Notes under the pieces: model-generated
Database searches by the model: none
Seen by the model: only the letters and a program-made list of their open reading frames with translations
Told to the model about the DNA's origin: nothing
Position numbers and translations under genes: made by a program
In this document: positions 1 through 7,740 of the stretch, one piece after another
Numbering within the stretch: position 1 is the stretch's first letter
How the letters are laid out: each line of letters begins with the position of its first letter
Assembly (NCBI RefSeq): GCF_032027425.1
Contig: NZ_JAVSJA010000001.1
Coordinates: forward strand, 3,856,001-3,920,000
Length of the DNA stretch: 64,000 nt
DNA from: Microcystis wesenbergii NRERC-220
GTDB lineage: Bacteria > Cyanobacteriota > Cyanobacteriia > Cyanobacteriales > Microcystaceae
Direction: 5' to 3'

Positions 1-994
1 GCATAGAGAGGTTATAAACTTAATTAAAGCACAACTTAGCCAAAGTATTCTTGGTCATCCCATTAATCCCTATAATTGCTATCTTATTGATGCCAAGGAA
101 AAAGAATATATAATTGCCCTGCTGCAACGCTTGGATCAAGACTTAGCCACTGATTCTGCTTGGCAACTTTTAGCGGCAAAAATCACCGAGCATAATTATC
201 TCCTCTGGACATCCGTAGATCGAGATCGAGAAGAATTTACCCTAAAAATCAGTCCTTTGGAGGTGGCTAGTTTTTTCAAACCGATTTGGCAGCAGCAACC
301 CTTTGTTTTAATCGGCAGTTTTTTAGATAGCGAAAAATCCGCTAATTTATACCGTCAAAATCAGGGTATCGGAGAAATTTTAACTCTAAAGTTTGCAGCC
401 GATCGCGAAAGTGAATATATTCATTTATATCTACCCGATCGCATCAGCGCCCCCAATACGCCCGAATTTCAACCGATGTTATTAAAGCAAGTGCGGGAAT
501 TAGTTAGTGCTAATCATACCAGTGAACAACCGATCGTGATCCTGATTGAAGATGTTCCCCTCAAGGCACAAATTGCCACCCAAATCGCAGCCGATTACGG
601 TTCGCGAGTGCAAGTGGAAAAAACTGAGATTAATAATAATACTATTCTGGTGTGTGGTTGGCAATTCTGGCAAACCCATCAAGAAAAATTTATCACTCCC
701 AGTTTATTAATTATCGCTACTTTACCCTTACCCTCCCCCGAAAATCCTCTCGTTGCTGGCAAAATTGCCTACTATAAACGACAACATCTCGACTGGTTTC
801 GTGCCTATCTTTTACCCACAGCAGTGAGGGAAATTCAGAAATCTGTTCAGTCTCTCCGGGAGTGTCAAGGTTGTGTGGCTGTTCTTGATAATCGTGTCAA
901 TGCTCGCAGTTATGGCCGACAAATTCTCTCCGCTTTAGAACCCTATGCTAAAGTTAATTATCTCGATCAACAATTTTTTCAAGATAAAGATTAA
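1..994 (+). CDS. DinG-family ATP-dependent DNA helicase, C-terminal part (partial)
   Basis: The reading frame is open from the first bases to the stop at 992-994, so the start lies outside the window; the TTG at 131 is not the true start. The visible part, about 330 residues, resembles the C-terminal helicase domain of XPD/DinG-type superfamily 2 helicases. It has a stretch of the type QQPFVLIGSFLD, where the family has its motif on strand-end recognition, and near the end DNRVNARSYGRQILSAL, matching the family pattern of Asp-x-Arg followed by YG-x-x-I. Such proteins unwind DNA during repair or replication. The Walker A motif and any iron-sulphur cysteines would lie upstream and cannot be seen, so the family call rests on the C-terminal half. 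The gene is followed by a heptamer array and a MITE. Confidence 0.65.
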   Translation, partial: HREVINLIKAQLSQSILGHPINPYNCYLIDAKEKEYIIALLQRLDQDLATDSAWQLLAAKITEHNYLLWTSVDRDREEFTLKISPLEVASFFKPIWQQQPFVLIGSFLDSEKSANLYRQNQGIGEILTLKFAADRESEYIHLYLPDRISAPNTPEFQPMLLKQVRELVSANHTSEQPIVILIEDVPLKAQIATQIAADYGSRVQVEKTEINNNTILVCGWQFWQTHQEKFITPSLLIIATLPLPSPENPLVAGKIAYYKRQHLDWFRAYLLPTAVREIQKSVQSLRECQGCVAVLDNRVNARSYGRQILSALEPYAKVNYLDQQFFQDKD

Positions 995-1027
995 ATCAGT
1001 TATCAGTTATCAGTTATCAGTTATCAG
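994..1027. repeat. heptameric tandem repeat (TCAGTTA)n
   Basis: Directly behind the helicase stop codon the 7-base unit TCAGTTA is repeated about four times. Related arrays (TCAGTTA, or TGATTAC/TGATCAC variants) recur near 1201-1250, 2790-2850, 30215-30260, 30655-30716, 45930-45985, 48910-48935 and 63045-63090. This is the short tandem heptamer repeat style known from cyanobacterial intergenic DNA. Confidence 0.8.
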
Positions 1028-1030
1028 ATG

Positions 1031-1200
1031 GGGTGCATCTCAATTTTGTAGAAATATCTATATTACATTTGGGCGCACGCAGTGCGCCCCTACCATTGAC
1101 GCGATAATATTATTGTAGGGGCGAATTGCATTCGCCCTCTTGGAATAACTTCTGCTGATCACCAATATGTGAGAGAATGTCACCAATAAGAGATGCACCC
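1031..1200. mobile_element. MITE-like element, GGGTGCATCT family, copy 1
   Basis: The segment begins with GGGTGCATCT (1031-1040) and ends with the exact reverse complement AGATGCACCC (1191-1200). It encodes nothing. Inside lies a smaller palindromic unit around 1070-1140 rich in GGGCGCA/TGCGCCC and GGGGCGAATTGC. Three further sequences with the same ends occur in this window (54150-54284, 57148-57395, 63117-63393). The interior of this copy differs from theirs, so family membership rests on the termini. Confidence 0.6.
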
Positions 1201-1235
1201 TATCAGTAATCAGTTCACTGTTTACTGATCACTGA

Positions 1236-2783
1236 TCACTGATTACTGATAAAATCTCCCCCAGAGCCATATTTCCAACTATCCAAATAACGATGATAAA
1301 GATATTTTTGCTTGTCGGGTAACTTTTCTAAAACAGGTTTTAAGCTGGTTGCTAAGGGATATAAACCACTATACAAAGCTAAATTAAAATAATGTCCCGT
1401 CCAATCGATAAAAGGACTGATACCCACTTGCGGAATCATCGGTAAAACTAATTGAGGATTAACCAAAGGCAAAGTTTTTGAAAGCGAAGAAAACTGCACC
1501 ACATCCTGTAAAAACGGTTTTAAGACCTCATCTCCCAACTTATCCATTACCCGAAAAACTCCACTCATTAAGTCATTAATTTGATTGGGATTAGGGTTAG
1601 CAGACATCGGGACACTCATGGTTTTTTGAAATAGCCACGTTACCGATATATTAGGTTGATAGGGTTGTAAAAGTGCTAAATCTTCTCGGTTTAAAGCATC
1701 GATTTGTAAAGCTTCCTCGATGGCGAAAGTTAGCCTTTTTAAATGTCTGACCATTGCCCCAAAACCACCAAAACTTACCGGAGATTGACTACCGCTACTA
1801 TCTCCCACTGCCAGAATTCTTGACCAAGGCATTTTTAAAGGACTTTGACGATAGGCAGGGAAAAAACCCGCTAGAAAACGCTGAAATTTTACCGCTTCTA
1901 AATCTACCTTTTGATACTCTGGCAGTAATCTTAAATACTCCTCCATCAAAAATTCTAAACTAAAGCGATCGGGATGGGTATCAAGATAGGTAAATAAATA
2001 AGTTGTCCGACCATCCCTAGCGGGAAATGCTTCCCAAAAGTATTGACATTGGTGCAAGATTGGGGTAAAAGAATAAATCAAATCACCAGTTTCATTACTG
2101 GGAAAACCCTGACCGCAACTACCCACCACTAAACAAACTCCATCGGGTTTTTCTCCTTTTCTTGCCTGTTTTGCAATTGGCGAAAAATGACCCATGGCAT
2201 CGATTAATAAACGGGTTTTTAAAGTTACTTCTCCCGTTTTAACCATTACTCCATCGGGATGAATAATTGCCCCGCTAAACCCCGAATTTTCTAATAACTT
2301 TCCTCCCGCTTGCAAAAACTTAGTTTTTAAAGTCTCTAGCAAATAAACCGGATCAACACCGATATTTAAAATATCTCTGACCCAAAGCTCATAACCTTGA
2401 TAAAATCCCACCCTAGCAGGATTATATTCCGTAGCTATCGCTTGATTTAATTCAGCTTCGGTCAATAAATCTAACTCTAAAAAACTGCTTAATTCTAAAC
2501 GGGAAATATTCCACTCCTGCTCACGACCGCGCAGAATACCTCTTTCTAATAATGCCACACGCCAGCCCCTAGTTTGCAAAGCAGCCCCGATGAAAATTCC
2601 CAAAGTTCCCCCGGCAATAACTAGATCAAAATCCGTCTCTCCTAAAGATTCTTGACTTTGATTAATTACCGCAGGAATAAGCGGATTTTCTAAACGCAAA
2701 GCTTGCCAAGCTCGATCGCTGGCTCGCAATTGTTGTAAACTCTGAGAAGATACTCGATCGAGTAAAGATGCAACTAAAGACAT
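1236..2783 (-). CDS. cruP: FAD-dependent oxidoreductase, CruP-like lycopene cyclase paralogue
   Basis: A 515-residue flavoprotein. Residues 51-80 form a Rossmann FAD-binding fold with an altered glycine motif (AGGTLG), and residues near 320-345 (ILAVGDSSGSQSPVSFGGFG) form the second FAD motif. The stretches EQEWNISR (89-95), DAMGHFSPIAKQ and KPDGVCLVVGSC are, to my recollection, characteristic of CruP, the paralogue of lycopene cyclase CruA found in oxygenic phototrophs. In plants and cyanobacteria CruP has been linked to protection from photo-oxidative stress rather than bulk lycopene cyclisation. The ATG start at 2781-2783 sits behind a heptamer repeat. A more distant flavoprotein of the geranylgeranyl-reductase type is the alternative. 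Confidence 0.7.
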   Translation of the reverse strand: MSLVASLLDRVSSQSLQQLRASDRAWQALRLENPLIPAVINQSQESLGETDFDLVIAGGTLGIFIGAALQTRGWRVALLERGILRGREQEWNISRLELSSFLELDLLTEAELNQAIATEYNPARVGFYQGYELWVRDILNIGVDPVYLLETLKTKFLQAGGKLLENSGFSGAIIHPDGVMVKTGEVTLKTRLLIDAMGHFSPIAKQARKGEKPDGVCLVVGSCGQGFPSNETGDLIYSFTPILHQCQYFWEAFPARDGRTTYLFTYLDTHPDRFSLEFLMEEYLRLLPEYQKVDLEAVKFQRFLAGFFPAYRQSPLKMPWSRILAVGDSSGSQSPVSFGGFGAMVRHLKRLTFAIEEALQIDALNREDLALLQPYQPNISVTWLFQKTMSVPMSANPNPNQINDLMSGVFRVMDKLGDEVLKPFLQDVVQFSSLSKTLPLVNPQLVLPMIPQVGISPFIDWTGHYFNLALYSGLYPLATSLKPVLEKLPDKQKYLYHRYLDSWKYGSGGDFISNQ

Positions 2784-2936
2784 AATCTTATATCAGTTAT
2801 CAGTTATCAGATGTGAGTTTTCAGTTATCAGTTCACTGTTTACTTATCACTGAAAAAAACTCCCTTCTAGCCGTTTCCTAACAGTAGAGACTGGCCACCG
2901 CACCATTAATATCACTGCTATACCCAGAGGAGAAAA

Positions 2937-3317
2937 CTATTTAGATTGGAAAAACTTTTTCCCTTCTTCAAAGAGTTTATTAATATCCTTGAGAGAAACT
3001 CCGAAAATCGCTAAAACTCCCGTAAAGACTAATAAAAAACCGATAAAACTATTCCGATCATAGAGAAATAAACCCACTAAAACGATAAAATAGGGAGAGA
3101 GAATTTTACTAATATTTTCAACTACAGTAACCACCTCTGGAGTAGGAGTCTCAACAAGATTAATATCGGTTTTATCCTGATCCGGTTCGAGATTTTGCTT
3201 AATTGAAAACATCACTTCCTGTAGGTCTTTTACCTCCGGTGGGTTCGGTTCCTTCCCTGGTTTGCCAAACATTGTTAAATCCCTCGCCAATTTATCTATA
3301 TTCTCTATGGTAGCCAA
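2937..3317 (-). CDS. small hypothetical membrane protein
   Basis: A 126-residue protein with no family that I recognise. The first 65 residues are charged and polar. Two adjacent hydrophobic stretches follow (about residues 73-88 and 90-106, separated by a short DRNSF turn) and should form a helical hairpin in a membrane. The end is lysine-rich (EEGKKFFQSK). It is transcribed divergently from leuA with about 130 bases between the starts. I can support it as a real gene from its length, composition and start context, but not assign a function. Confidence 0.55.
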   Translation of the reverse strand: MATIENIDKLARDLTMFGKPGKEPNPPEVKDLQEVMFSIKQNLEPDQDKTDINLVETPTPEVVTVVENISKILSPYFIVLVGLFLYDRNSFIGFLLVFTGVLAIFGVSLKDINKLFEEGKKFFQSK

Positions 3318-3400
3318 AAAGAGGGCAAGCGGGAAAAGCGCAAGCAGGTCGAGAAATTCTCAGGGCAATTTTCCCTAATAACCCCCTCGGCCTGGGCTGC

Positions 3401-3406
3401 TATAAT
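3401..3406 (+). promoter_or_regulatory. candidate -10 box of leuA
   Basis: A perfect TATAAT lies 43 bases upstream of the leuA ATG. No convincing -35 box is visible at the usual spacing, so this is only a candidate. Confidence 0.4.
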
Positions 3407-3448
3407 CAGAGGAACAACTCCCAAGTTCGTTAACGGTACAAAAAAACT

Positions 3449-5050
3449 ATGAATACCAGTCCAGACCGTGTGATTATCTTCGATACCACCCTTCGAGATG
3501 GGGAACAGTCCCCGGGTGCCGCTTTAAATGTGGATGAGAAGCTAACCATAGCCCGCGCACTGGCAAGACTGGGAGTTGATGTCATTGAAGCGGGTTTTCC
3601 CCACGCTAGTCCGGGGGACTTTGAAGCTGTACAGAAAATTGCCGCCAGCGTCGGCAGCGAAGCTGATAGCCCGATTATTTGCGGATTAGCCCGCACTACT
3701 CAAAAAGATATCAAATCAGCAGCCGATGCGCTCAGACCCGCCGCCAAGCCCAGAATTCACACCTTCCTAGCCACATCCGATATCCACCTCCAATACAAAC
3801 TTAAGAAGACCCGTCAGGAAGTTCTTGAGATTGTGCCGGAAATGGTGGCCTATGCCAAATCCTTCGTTGATGATGTGGAATTTTCCCCCGAAGATGCCGG
3901 CCGCAGCGATCCGGAATTCCTCTATCAAGTCCTCGAAAGAGCGATCGCCGCAGGAGCTACCACCGTTAATATTCCCGATACCGTCGGTTACACCACCCCC
4001 AGCGAATTTGGGGCTTTAATCCGGGGAATTAAGGAAAATGTCCCCAATATCGACCAAGCGATTATCTCCGTCCATGGTCACGACGATTTAGGGTTAGCGG
4101 TGGCTAATTTCCTCGAAGCGGTTAAAAATGGCGCTCGACAGTTGGAATGTACTATTAACGGTATCGGTGAGCGCGCCGGTAATGCTTCCCTAGAAGAATT
4201 GGTGATGGCCCTTCATGTCCGGCGCTCCTATTTTAATCCTTTCCTCGGTCGTCCAGCAGAGTCCACGGAACCTTTAACCAAGATCAACACCAAGGAAATC
4301 TATCGCACTTCTCGCCTAGTTTCTAATCTTACCGGCATGATCGTGCAACCGAATAAGGCGATCGTCGGTGCTAACGCTTTCGCACACGAGTCGGGAATCC
4401 ATCAGGACGGGGTGTTAAAACATAAACTCACCTATGAGATTATGGATGCAGAATCGATCGGTTTAACCCATAATCAGATCGTCCTCGGTAAACTCTCCGG
4501 CCGCAACGCTTTTCGCTCTCGTTTACAGGAATTGGGTTTTGAGCTTTCGGAAACGGAACTTAATAACGCTTTCATCCAGTTTAAGGAAATGGCTGATCGC
4601 AAAAAGGAAATCACCGATCGCGATCTGGAAGCGATTGTTAACGATGAAATCGATACGGTTCCCGATCACTTCCGCCTTGAGCTAGTACAAGTGTCCTGTG
4701 GTAATAGCGCCCGGCCCACGGCCACGGTAACGATTCGCACTCCCGACGGTAGCGAGTTATCCGATGCGGCCATTGGTACAGGCCCAGTGGATGCTCTCTG
4801 CAAAGCGATCGATCGAGTGGTGAAGATTCCGAACGAATTAATCTCTTTCTCGGTGCGGGAAGTTACCGAGGGAATCGATGCTTTGGGAGAAGTGACTATC
4901 CGTCTCCGTTACGAAGGACGCACCTATTCTGCTCGCGCGGCCGATACCGATATTATTGTCGCCTCCGCTCGCGCCTACGTCAGCGCCTTAAACCGTCTCC
5001 ATGTCGCACTGCAGCAGAAGGAAAAAACCCCAGAAATGCTACAAGTCTAG
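3449..5050 (+). CDS. leuA: 2-isopropylmalate synthase
   Basis: LeuA condenses acetyl-CoA with 2-oxoisovalerate, the first committed step of leucine synthesis. The 533-residue length fits the bacterial enzyme. The N-terminal HMGL-like TIM barrel carries [12 protein letters not shown] (residues 12-23), with the catalytic Arg and metal-binding Asp, then HGHDDLG (from residue 209), whose histidines bind the divalent metal, and [11 protein letters not shown]. The C-terminal third (about 370-520) is the allosteric leucine-sensing LeuA dimer domain. The ATG at 3449 places the catalytic motif where it belongs. It is a single-gene unit, followed by repeats rather than by another leu gene. Confidence 0.96.
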   Translation: MNTSPDRVIIFDTTLRDGEQSPGAALNVDEKLTIARALARLGVDVIEAGFPHASPGDFEAVQKIAASVGSEADSPIICGLARTTQKDIKSAADALRPAAKPRIHTFLATSDIHLQYKLKKTRQEVLEIVPEMVAYAKSFVDDVEFSPEDAGRSDPEFLYQVLERAIAAGATTVNIPDTVGYTTPSEFGALIRGIKENVPNIDQAIISVHGHDDLGLAVANFLEAVKNGARQLECTINGIGERAGNASLEELVMALHVRRSYFNPFLGRPAESTEPLTKINTKEIYRTSRLVSNLTGMIVQPNKAIVGANAFAHESGIHQDGVLKHKLTYEIMDAESIGLTHNQIVLGKLSGRNAFRSRLQELGFELSETELNNAFIQFKEMADRKKEITDRDLEAIVNDEIDTVPDHFRLELVQVSCGNSARPTATVTIRTPDGSELSDAAIGTGPVDALCKAIDRVVKIPNELISFSVREVTEGIDALGEVTIRLRYEGRTYSARAADTDIIVASARAYVSALNRLHVALQQKEKTPEMLQV

Positions 5051-5098
5051 ATAGGGTTTGCTGAACAAGTTGGTCGGTGGGGTTAGAAGTCAGGATTC

Positions 5099-5308
5099 AG
5101 GAGTCAGGAGTCAGTAGCCGGTCGTCAGGAGTCAGGAGTCAGGAGACAGGAGACTATTTTTATTTATTCTCCCCACACCCCACACCCCACACCCCACACC
5201 CCACACCCCACTTCCCCATCTCCCCATCTCCCCATCTCCCCATCTCCCCATCTCCCCACACCCCACACCCCACACCCCACACCCCACACCCCACACCCCA
5301 CACCCCAC
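5099..5308. repeat. compound heptamer/octamer minisatellite (AGGAGTC, CCCCACA, CCCCATCT)
   Basis: From 5099 to about 5155 the unit (T)CAGGAGT/CAGGAGA is repeated. From 5171 to 5308 the plus strand consists of CCCCACA repeats, a central block of CCCCATCT repeats, and CCCCACA repeats again. The minus strand therefore carries many GGGG runs at 3-4 base spacing and could form G-quadruplexes. Open frames across it on both strands are artefacts of the repeat. Confidence 0.85.
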
Positions 5309-5377
5309 GTCGCTGTTGGAGAAAATCTTAAATTTGTCTCGCAAATTTCTAAAATGTTGCTAAGTTAATAGTATGAG

Positions 5378-5404
5378 CTTGCACCCTAATTATCATGGTG
5401 CAAG
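5378..5404 (+). other. hairpin CTTGCACC/GGTGCAAG in the leuA-sigA gap
   Basis: A perfect 8-bp stem with an 11-base loop. No T-run follows on the plus strand, so it is not a typical intrinsic terminator. The gap of more than 800 bases between leuA and sigA otherwise holds the minisatellite above and the larger hairpin at 5481-5581. Confidence 0.35.
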
Positions 5405-5475
5405 TGTACTAAAACAAGATTCCCCTAAAAGCAATGAGGGATAAAATTTATCCGCAAGAATCCGATCAAATTAAA

Positions 5476-5582
5476 TACAATAGCTAAGGACCAAAGGAAT
5501 TAGCAAGGGCCAATAGGGATGCTGTTCCCCTTGCCAATGGGAACAGTTGACCCGTTCAATAATTCCTTTGATTGTTAGCTAT
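5476..5582 (+). ncRNA. candidate structured RNA or MITE upstream of sigA
   Basis: Bases 5481-5501 and 5561-5581 pair over 21 positions, with 18 Watson-Crick pairs and one wobble. Inside, CTGTTCCC (5522-5529) pairs perfectly with GGGAACAG (5539-5546) around a 9-base loop, and GCAAGGG/CCCCTTGC offers an alternative pairing. TACAAT at 5476-5481 could act as a -10 box placing a start just inside the structure. It could be a small RNA, a leader element of sigA, or a palindromic MITE with TAGCTAA ends. I do not recognise it as a known cyanobacterial RNA. Confidence 0.4.
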
Positions 5583-5873
5583 CTGGTCAACACCGCAGAC
5601 AAACCGGTGATCGGATTTCAGTCCTCCAGCCATTTAGCCAATTTTTGCAGGAGCCAGATTATGAGTTGACCGAGCTAAAACAGCATTCCGTGTCGCTAAA
5701 ATCGCATCGACACAAGGAAATTTAAGCAAAAATCTTCTCCCATTTGTTGTAATTAAAGCTACAATCGGAAAAGTCTTTGCCCGTCTCGGATTTGAGACAC
5801 AAATTCGTTCAGTATCACCTAGATTGAGATTCGATCTTCTAGTTTTGCACAGAAGGAGCAAGAGGAAAACGGC

Positions 5874-7124
5874 ATGACGCAGGCCCACAATGTACTAACC
5901 CTTACCGAGCCGCCATTGAATTTAGATTTGATTGACCTAGACGAAGACTTCGATGATGAGGATATCGAGTTAGAGCTAGAAGAAGTCAGCGATAGCAACG
6001 ATGGCAAAAAAACCCGCCGCCTTGCCAGCGCTCGTCGTCGCGACGCCGCTAGAAAAAAACCCTATACAGAAGATTCGATTCGGATTTATCTGCAAGAGAT
6101 CGGCAGGATTCGGTTATTGAGAGCGGAAGAGGAGATCGAATTAGCGAGAAAAATCGCCGATCTACTGAAATTAGAACGCATTCGCGAGGACTTTCGCCTC
6201 TATAGCGATGCCGAATGGGGAAAACAGGTTTTCTTGTTCGAGCGCATCGAAAAAATTATCGCCGAAAAATCGGAAAAAGACCCGAAATTATCGGATATTA
6301 AGGCTTATTTAGCTAAGACGGAGCTAATGGCTCCCATGGTGGAAGAATGGCTGGCGAAATCAAAGGAATACTTATCGGCCTTTAAGCGTCGTTTGTACCA
6401 TGGTCGTCGCGCTAAGGAAAAAATGGTACAATCGAACCTGCGTTTAGTGGTTTCGATCGCCAAGAAATACATGAATCGCGGTCTTTCCTTCCAAGATTTA
6501 ATTCAAGAAGGTTCCCTCGGTTTGATCCGCGCCGCCGAAAAATTCGACCACGAAAAGGGTTATAAATTCTCCACCTATGCCACTTGGTGGATTCGTCAAG
6601 CCATCACCCGGGCGATCGCCGATCAATCCCGCACCATTCGACTCCCCGTCCACCTCTACGAAACCATCTCCCGGATCAAAAAAACCACCAAGATTCTTTC
6701 TCAGGAAATGCGTCGCAAACCCACCGAGGAAGAAATCGCCACCAAGATGGAGATGACCATCGAAAAACTGCGTTTTATTGCCAAATCTGCCCAATTACCG
6801 ATTTCTCTAGAGACTCCTATCGGTAAAGAAGAAGATTCCCGTTTAGGAGACTTTATCGAAGCGGATGGGGAAACCCCAGAAGATGAAGTTTCTAAAAATT
6901 TGTTACGCGAGGATTTAGAAAACGTCCTCGATACCCTTAGTCCTCGCGAACGCGATGTGCTGCGGCTGCGCTACGGTTTAGATGACGGCCGGATGAAAAC
7001 ACTCGAAGAAATCGGCCAGATTTTCAACGTCACTCGCGAGCGCATTCGTCAAATAGAAGCCAAGGCCCTGCGGAAACTGCGTCACCCTAACCGTAATAGT
7101 ATCCTCAAAGAGTACATTCGTTAA
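5874..7124 (+). CDS. sigA: primary RNA polymerase sigma factor (group 1)
   Basis: SigA/RpoD1 directs RNA polymerase to housekeeping promoters. The 416-residue protein has an acidic N-terminus (residues 15-40), region 1.2 ([17 protein letters not shown]), regions 2.1-2.4 with the canonical [15 protein letters not shown] for -10 melting and recognition, region 3, and region 4.2 with the helix-turn-helix ([19 protein letters not shown]) that reads the -35 box. The ATG at 5874 follows AAGGAG. The length and the full acidic start favour the essential group 1 factor over the shorter group 2 paralogues. A clear intrinsic terminator follows. Confidence 0.93.
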   Translation: MTQAHNVLTLTEPPLNLDLIDLDEDFDDEDIELELEEVSDSNDGKKTRRLASARRRDAARKKPYTEDSIRIYLQEIGRIRLLRAEEEIELARKIADLLKLERIREDFRLYSDAEWGKQVFLFERIEKIIAEKSEKDPKLSDIKAYLAKTELMAPMVEEWLAKSKEYLSAFKRRLYHGRRAKEKMVQSNLRLVVSIAKKYMNRGLSFQDLIQEGSLGLIRAAEKFDHEKGYKFSTYATWWIRQAITRAIADQSRTIRLPVHLYETISRIKKTTKILSQEMRRKPTEEEIATKMEMTIEKLRFIAKSAQLPISLETPIGKEEDSRLGDFIEADGETPEDEVSKNLLREDLENVLDTLSPRERDVLRLRYGLDDGRMKTLEEIGQIFNVTRERIRQIEAKALRKLRHPNRNSILKEYIR

Positions 7125-7147
7125 TTTCCCGTCCTTAAAAAACTAGA

Positions 7148-7176
7148 AACTGAGTCTCCTTGAGGCTCAGTTTTAT
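7148..7176 (+). terminator. intrinsic terminator of sigA
   Basis: AACTGAGTCTC pairs with GAGGCTCAGTT (11 bp, one G-U) around a 3-base loop, followed by a T-rich tail. It starts 23 bases after the sigA stop. Confidence 0.8.
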
Positions 7177-7245
7177 TGTTATCTACACTTTCCTCGATCG
7201 AATTTATTATGATATGAATTAACAATAGTTATATCTACTAAAAAA

Positions 7246-7575
7246 GTGTCAGAAACTCCAAAAATACAGATGAATTTTAACGCGCCGGTGACAGGAGTGG
7301 CGGGTAATGTGGAAGGCGATATGATCGTCAATCCCCAACCGAAAACCCCAGCCGAATCCGCCCGGGAAATTCAGGATTTATTAACCCAGCTTCAAGCCAC
7401 AAATCCGACAGCGAGCGAAGCGGAATTAGTGCGGCAGGTGATTAGAAATAATCCCACGCTTAAAGCCAGATTAATTAACGCGATTAAACAGGGTGGAACT
7501 GAAGCTTTAAAGGTCTTTTTTCCCGTGATTAGTATTCCGATAGAAACGATTCGGGGATTTCTAGAAGTCGAATAA
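7246..7575 (+). CDS. small NACHT-associated tagged helical protein (locus A)
   Basis: A 109-residue protein with a GTG start, giving MSETPK, the same first residues as its homologue at 17623-17979. Residues 10-27 hold the tag FNAPVTGVAGNVEGD. The same motif, FNAPVDTVAGNVQGN, stands at the C-terminus of the NACHT protein encoded convergently at 7741-10188. The rest (AESAREIQDLLTQLQ... GGTEALKVFFPVISIPIETIRGFLE) is predicted helical and ends in a hydrophobic segment around residues 84-104. It shares this layout with the locus B protein. No established domain is recognised. I infer a partner (adaptor or effector) of the NACHT NTPase. Confidence 0.7.
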   Translation: MSETPKIQMNFNAPVTGVAGNVEGDMIVNPQPKTPAESAREIQDLLTQLQATNPTASEAELVRQVIRNNPTLKARLINAIKQGGTEALKVFFPVISIPIETIRGFLEVE

Positions 7576-7583
7576 TTTAATCC

Positions 7584-7732
7584 AAGTTGCTAGTTATAAT
7601 CATCGCCGTTCCGATCCCCCTAAATCCCCCTTAAAAAGGGGGACTTTGAGTCTGGTTCTCCCCTTTTTTTTCAAGAGGGGGCAGGGGGGAGCAAACCTAG
7701 AAATCATAGACAAAATTTGTAACTAGCAACTT
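7584..7732. mobile_element. MITE-like element between the two genes of NACHT locus A
   Basis: Perfect 13-bp terminal inverted repeats, AAGTTGCTAGTTA at 7584-7596 and its reverse complement at 7720-7732. The interior contains a CCCCCTTAAAAAGGGGG palindrome and a T8 run with GAGGGGG, which could end transcription from both sides. A similar CCCCCTTAGAAAGAGGG unit lies in NACHT locus B near 18080-18105. Confidence 0.65.
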
Positions 7733-7740
7733 ACGTTAAT

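Noticed and set aside
5077-5344. Open frames through the CCCCACA/CCCCATCT tract on both strands
   Set aside because: Low-complexity translation (HPTP or GVGC repeats) caused by the minisatellite; no start context and no family.
5476-5582. 6S RNA as identity of the hairpin before sigA
   Set aside because: The element is only about 100 bases and I cannot match it to the central-bubble layout of 6S RNA with confidence.
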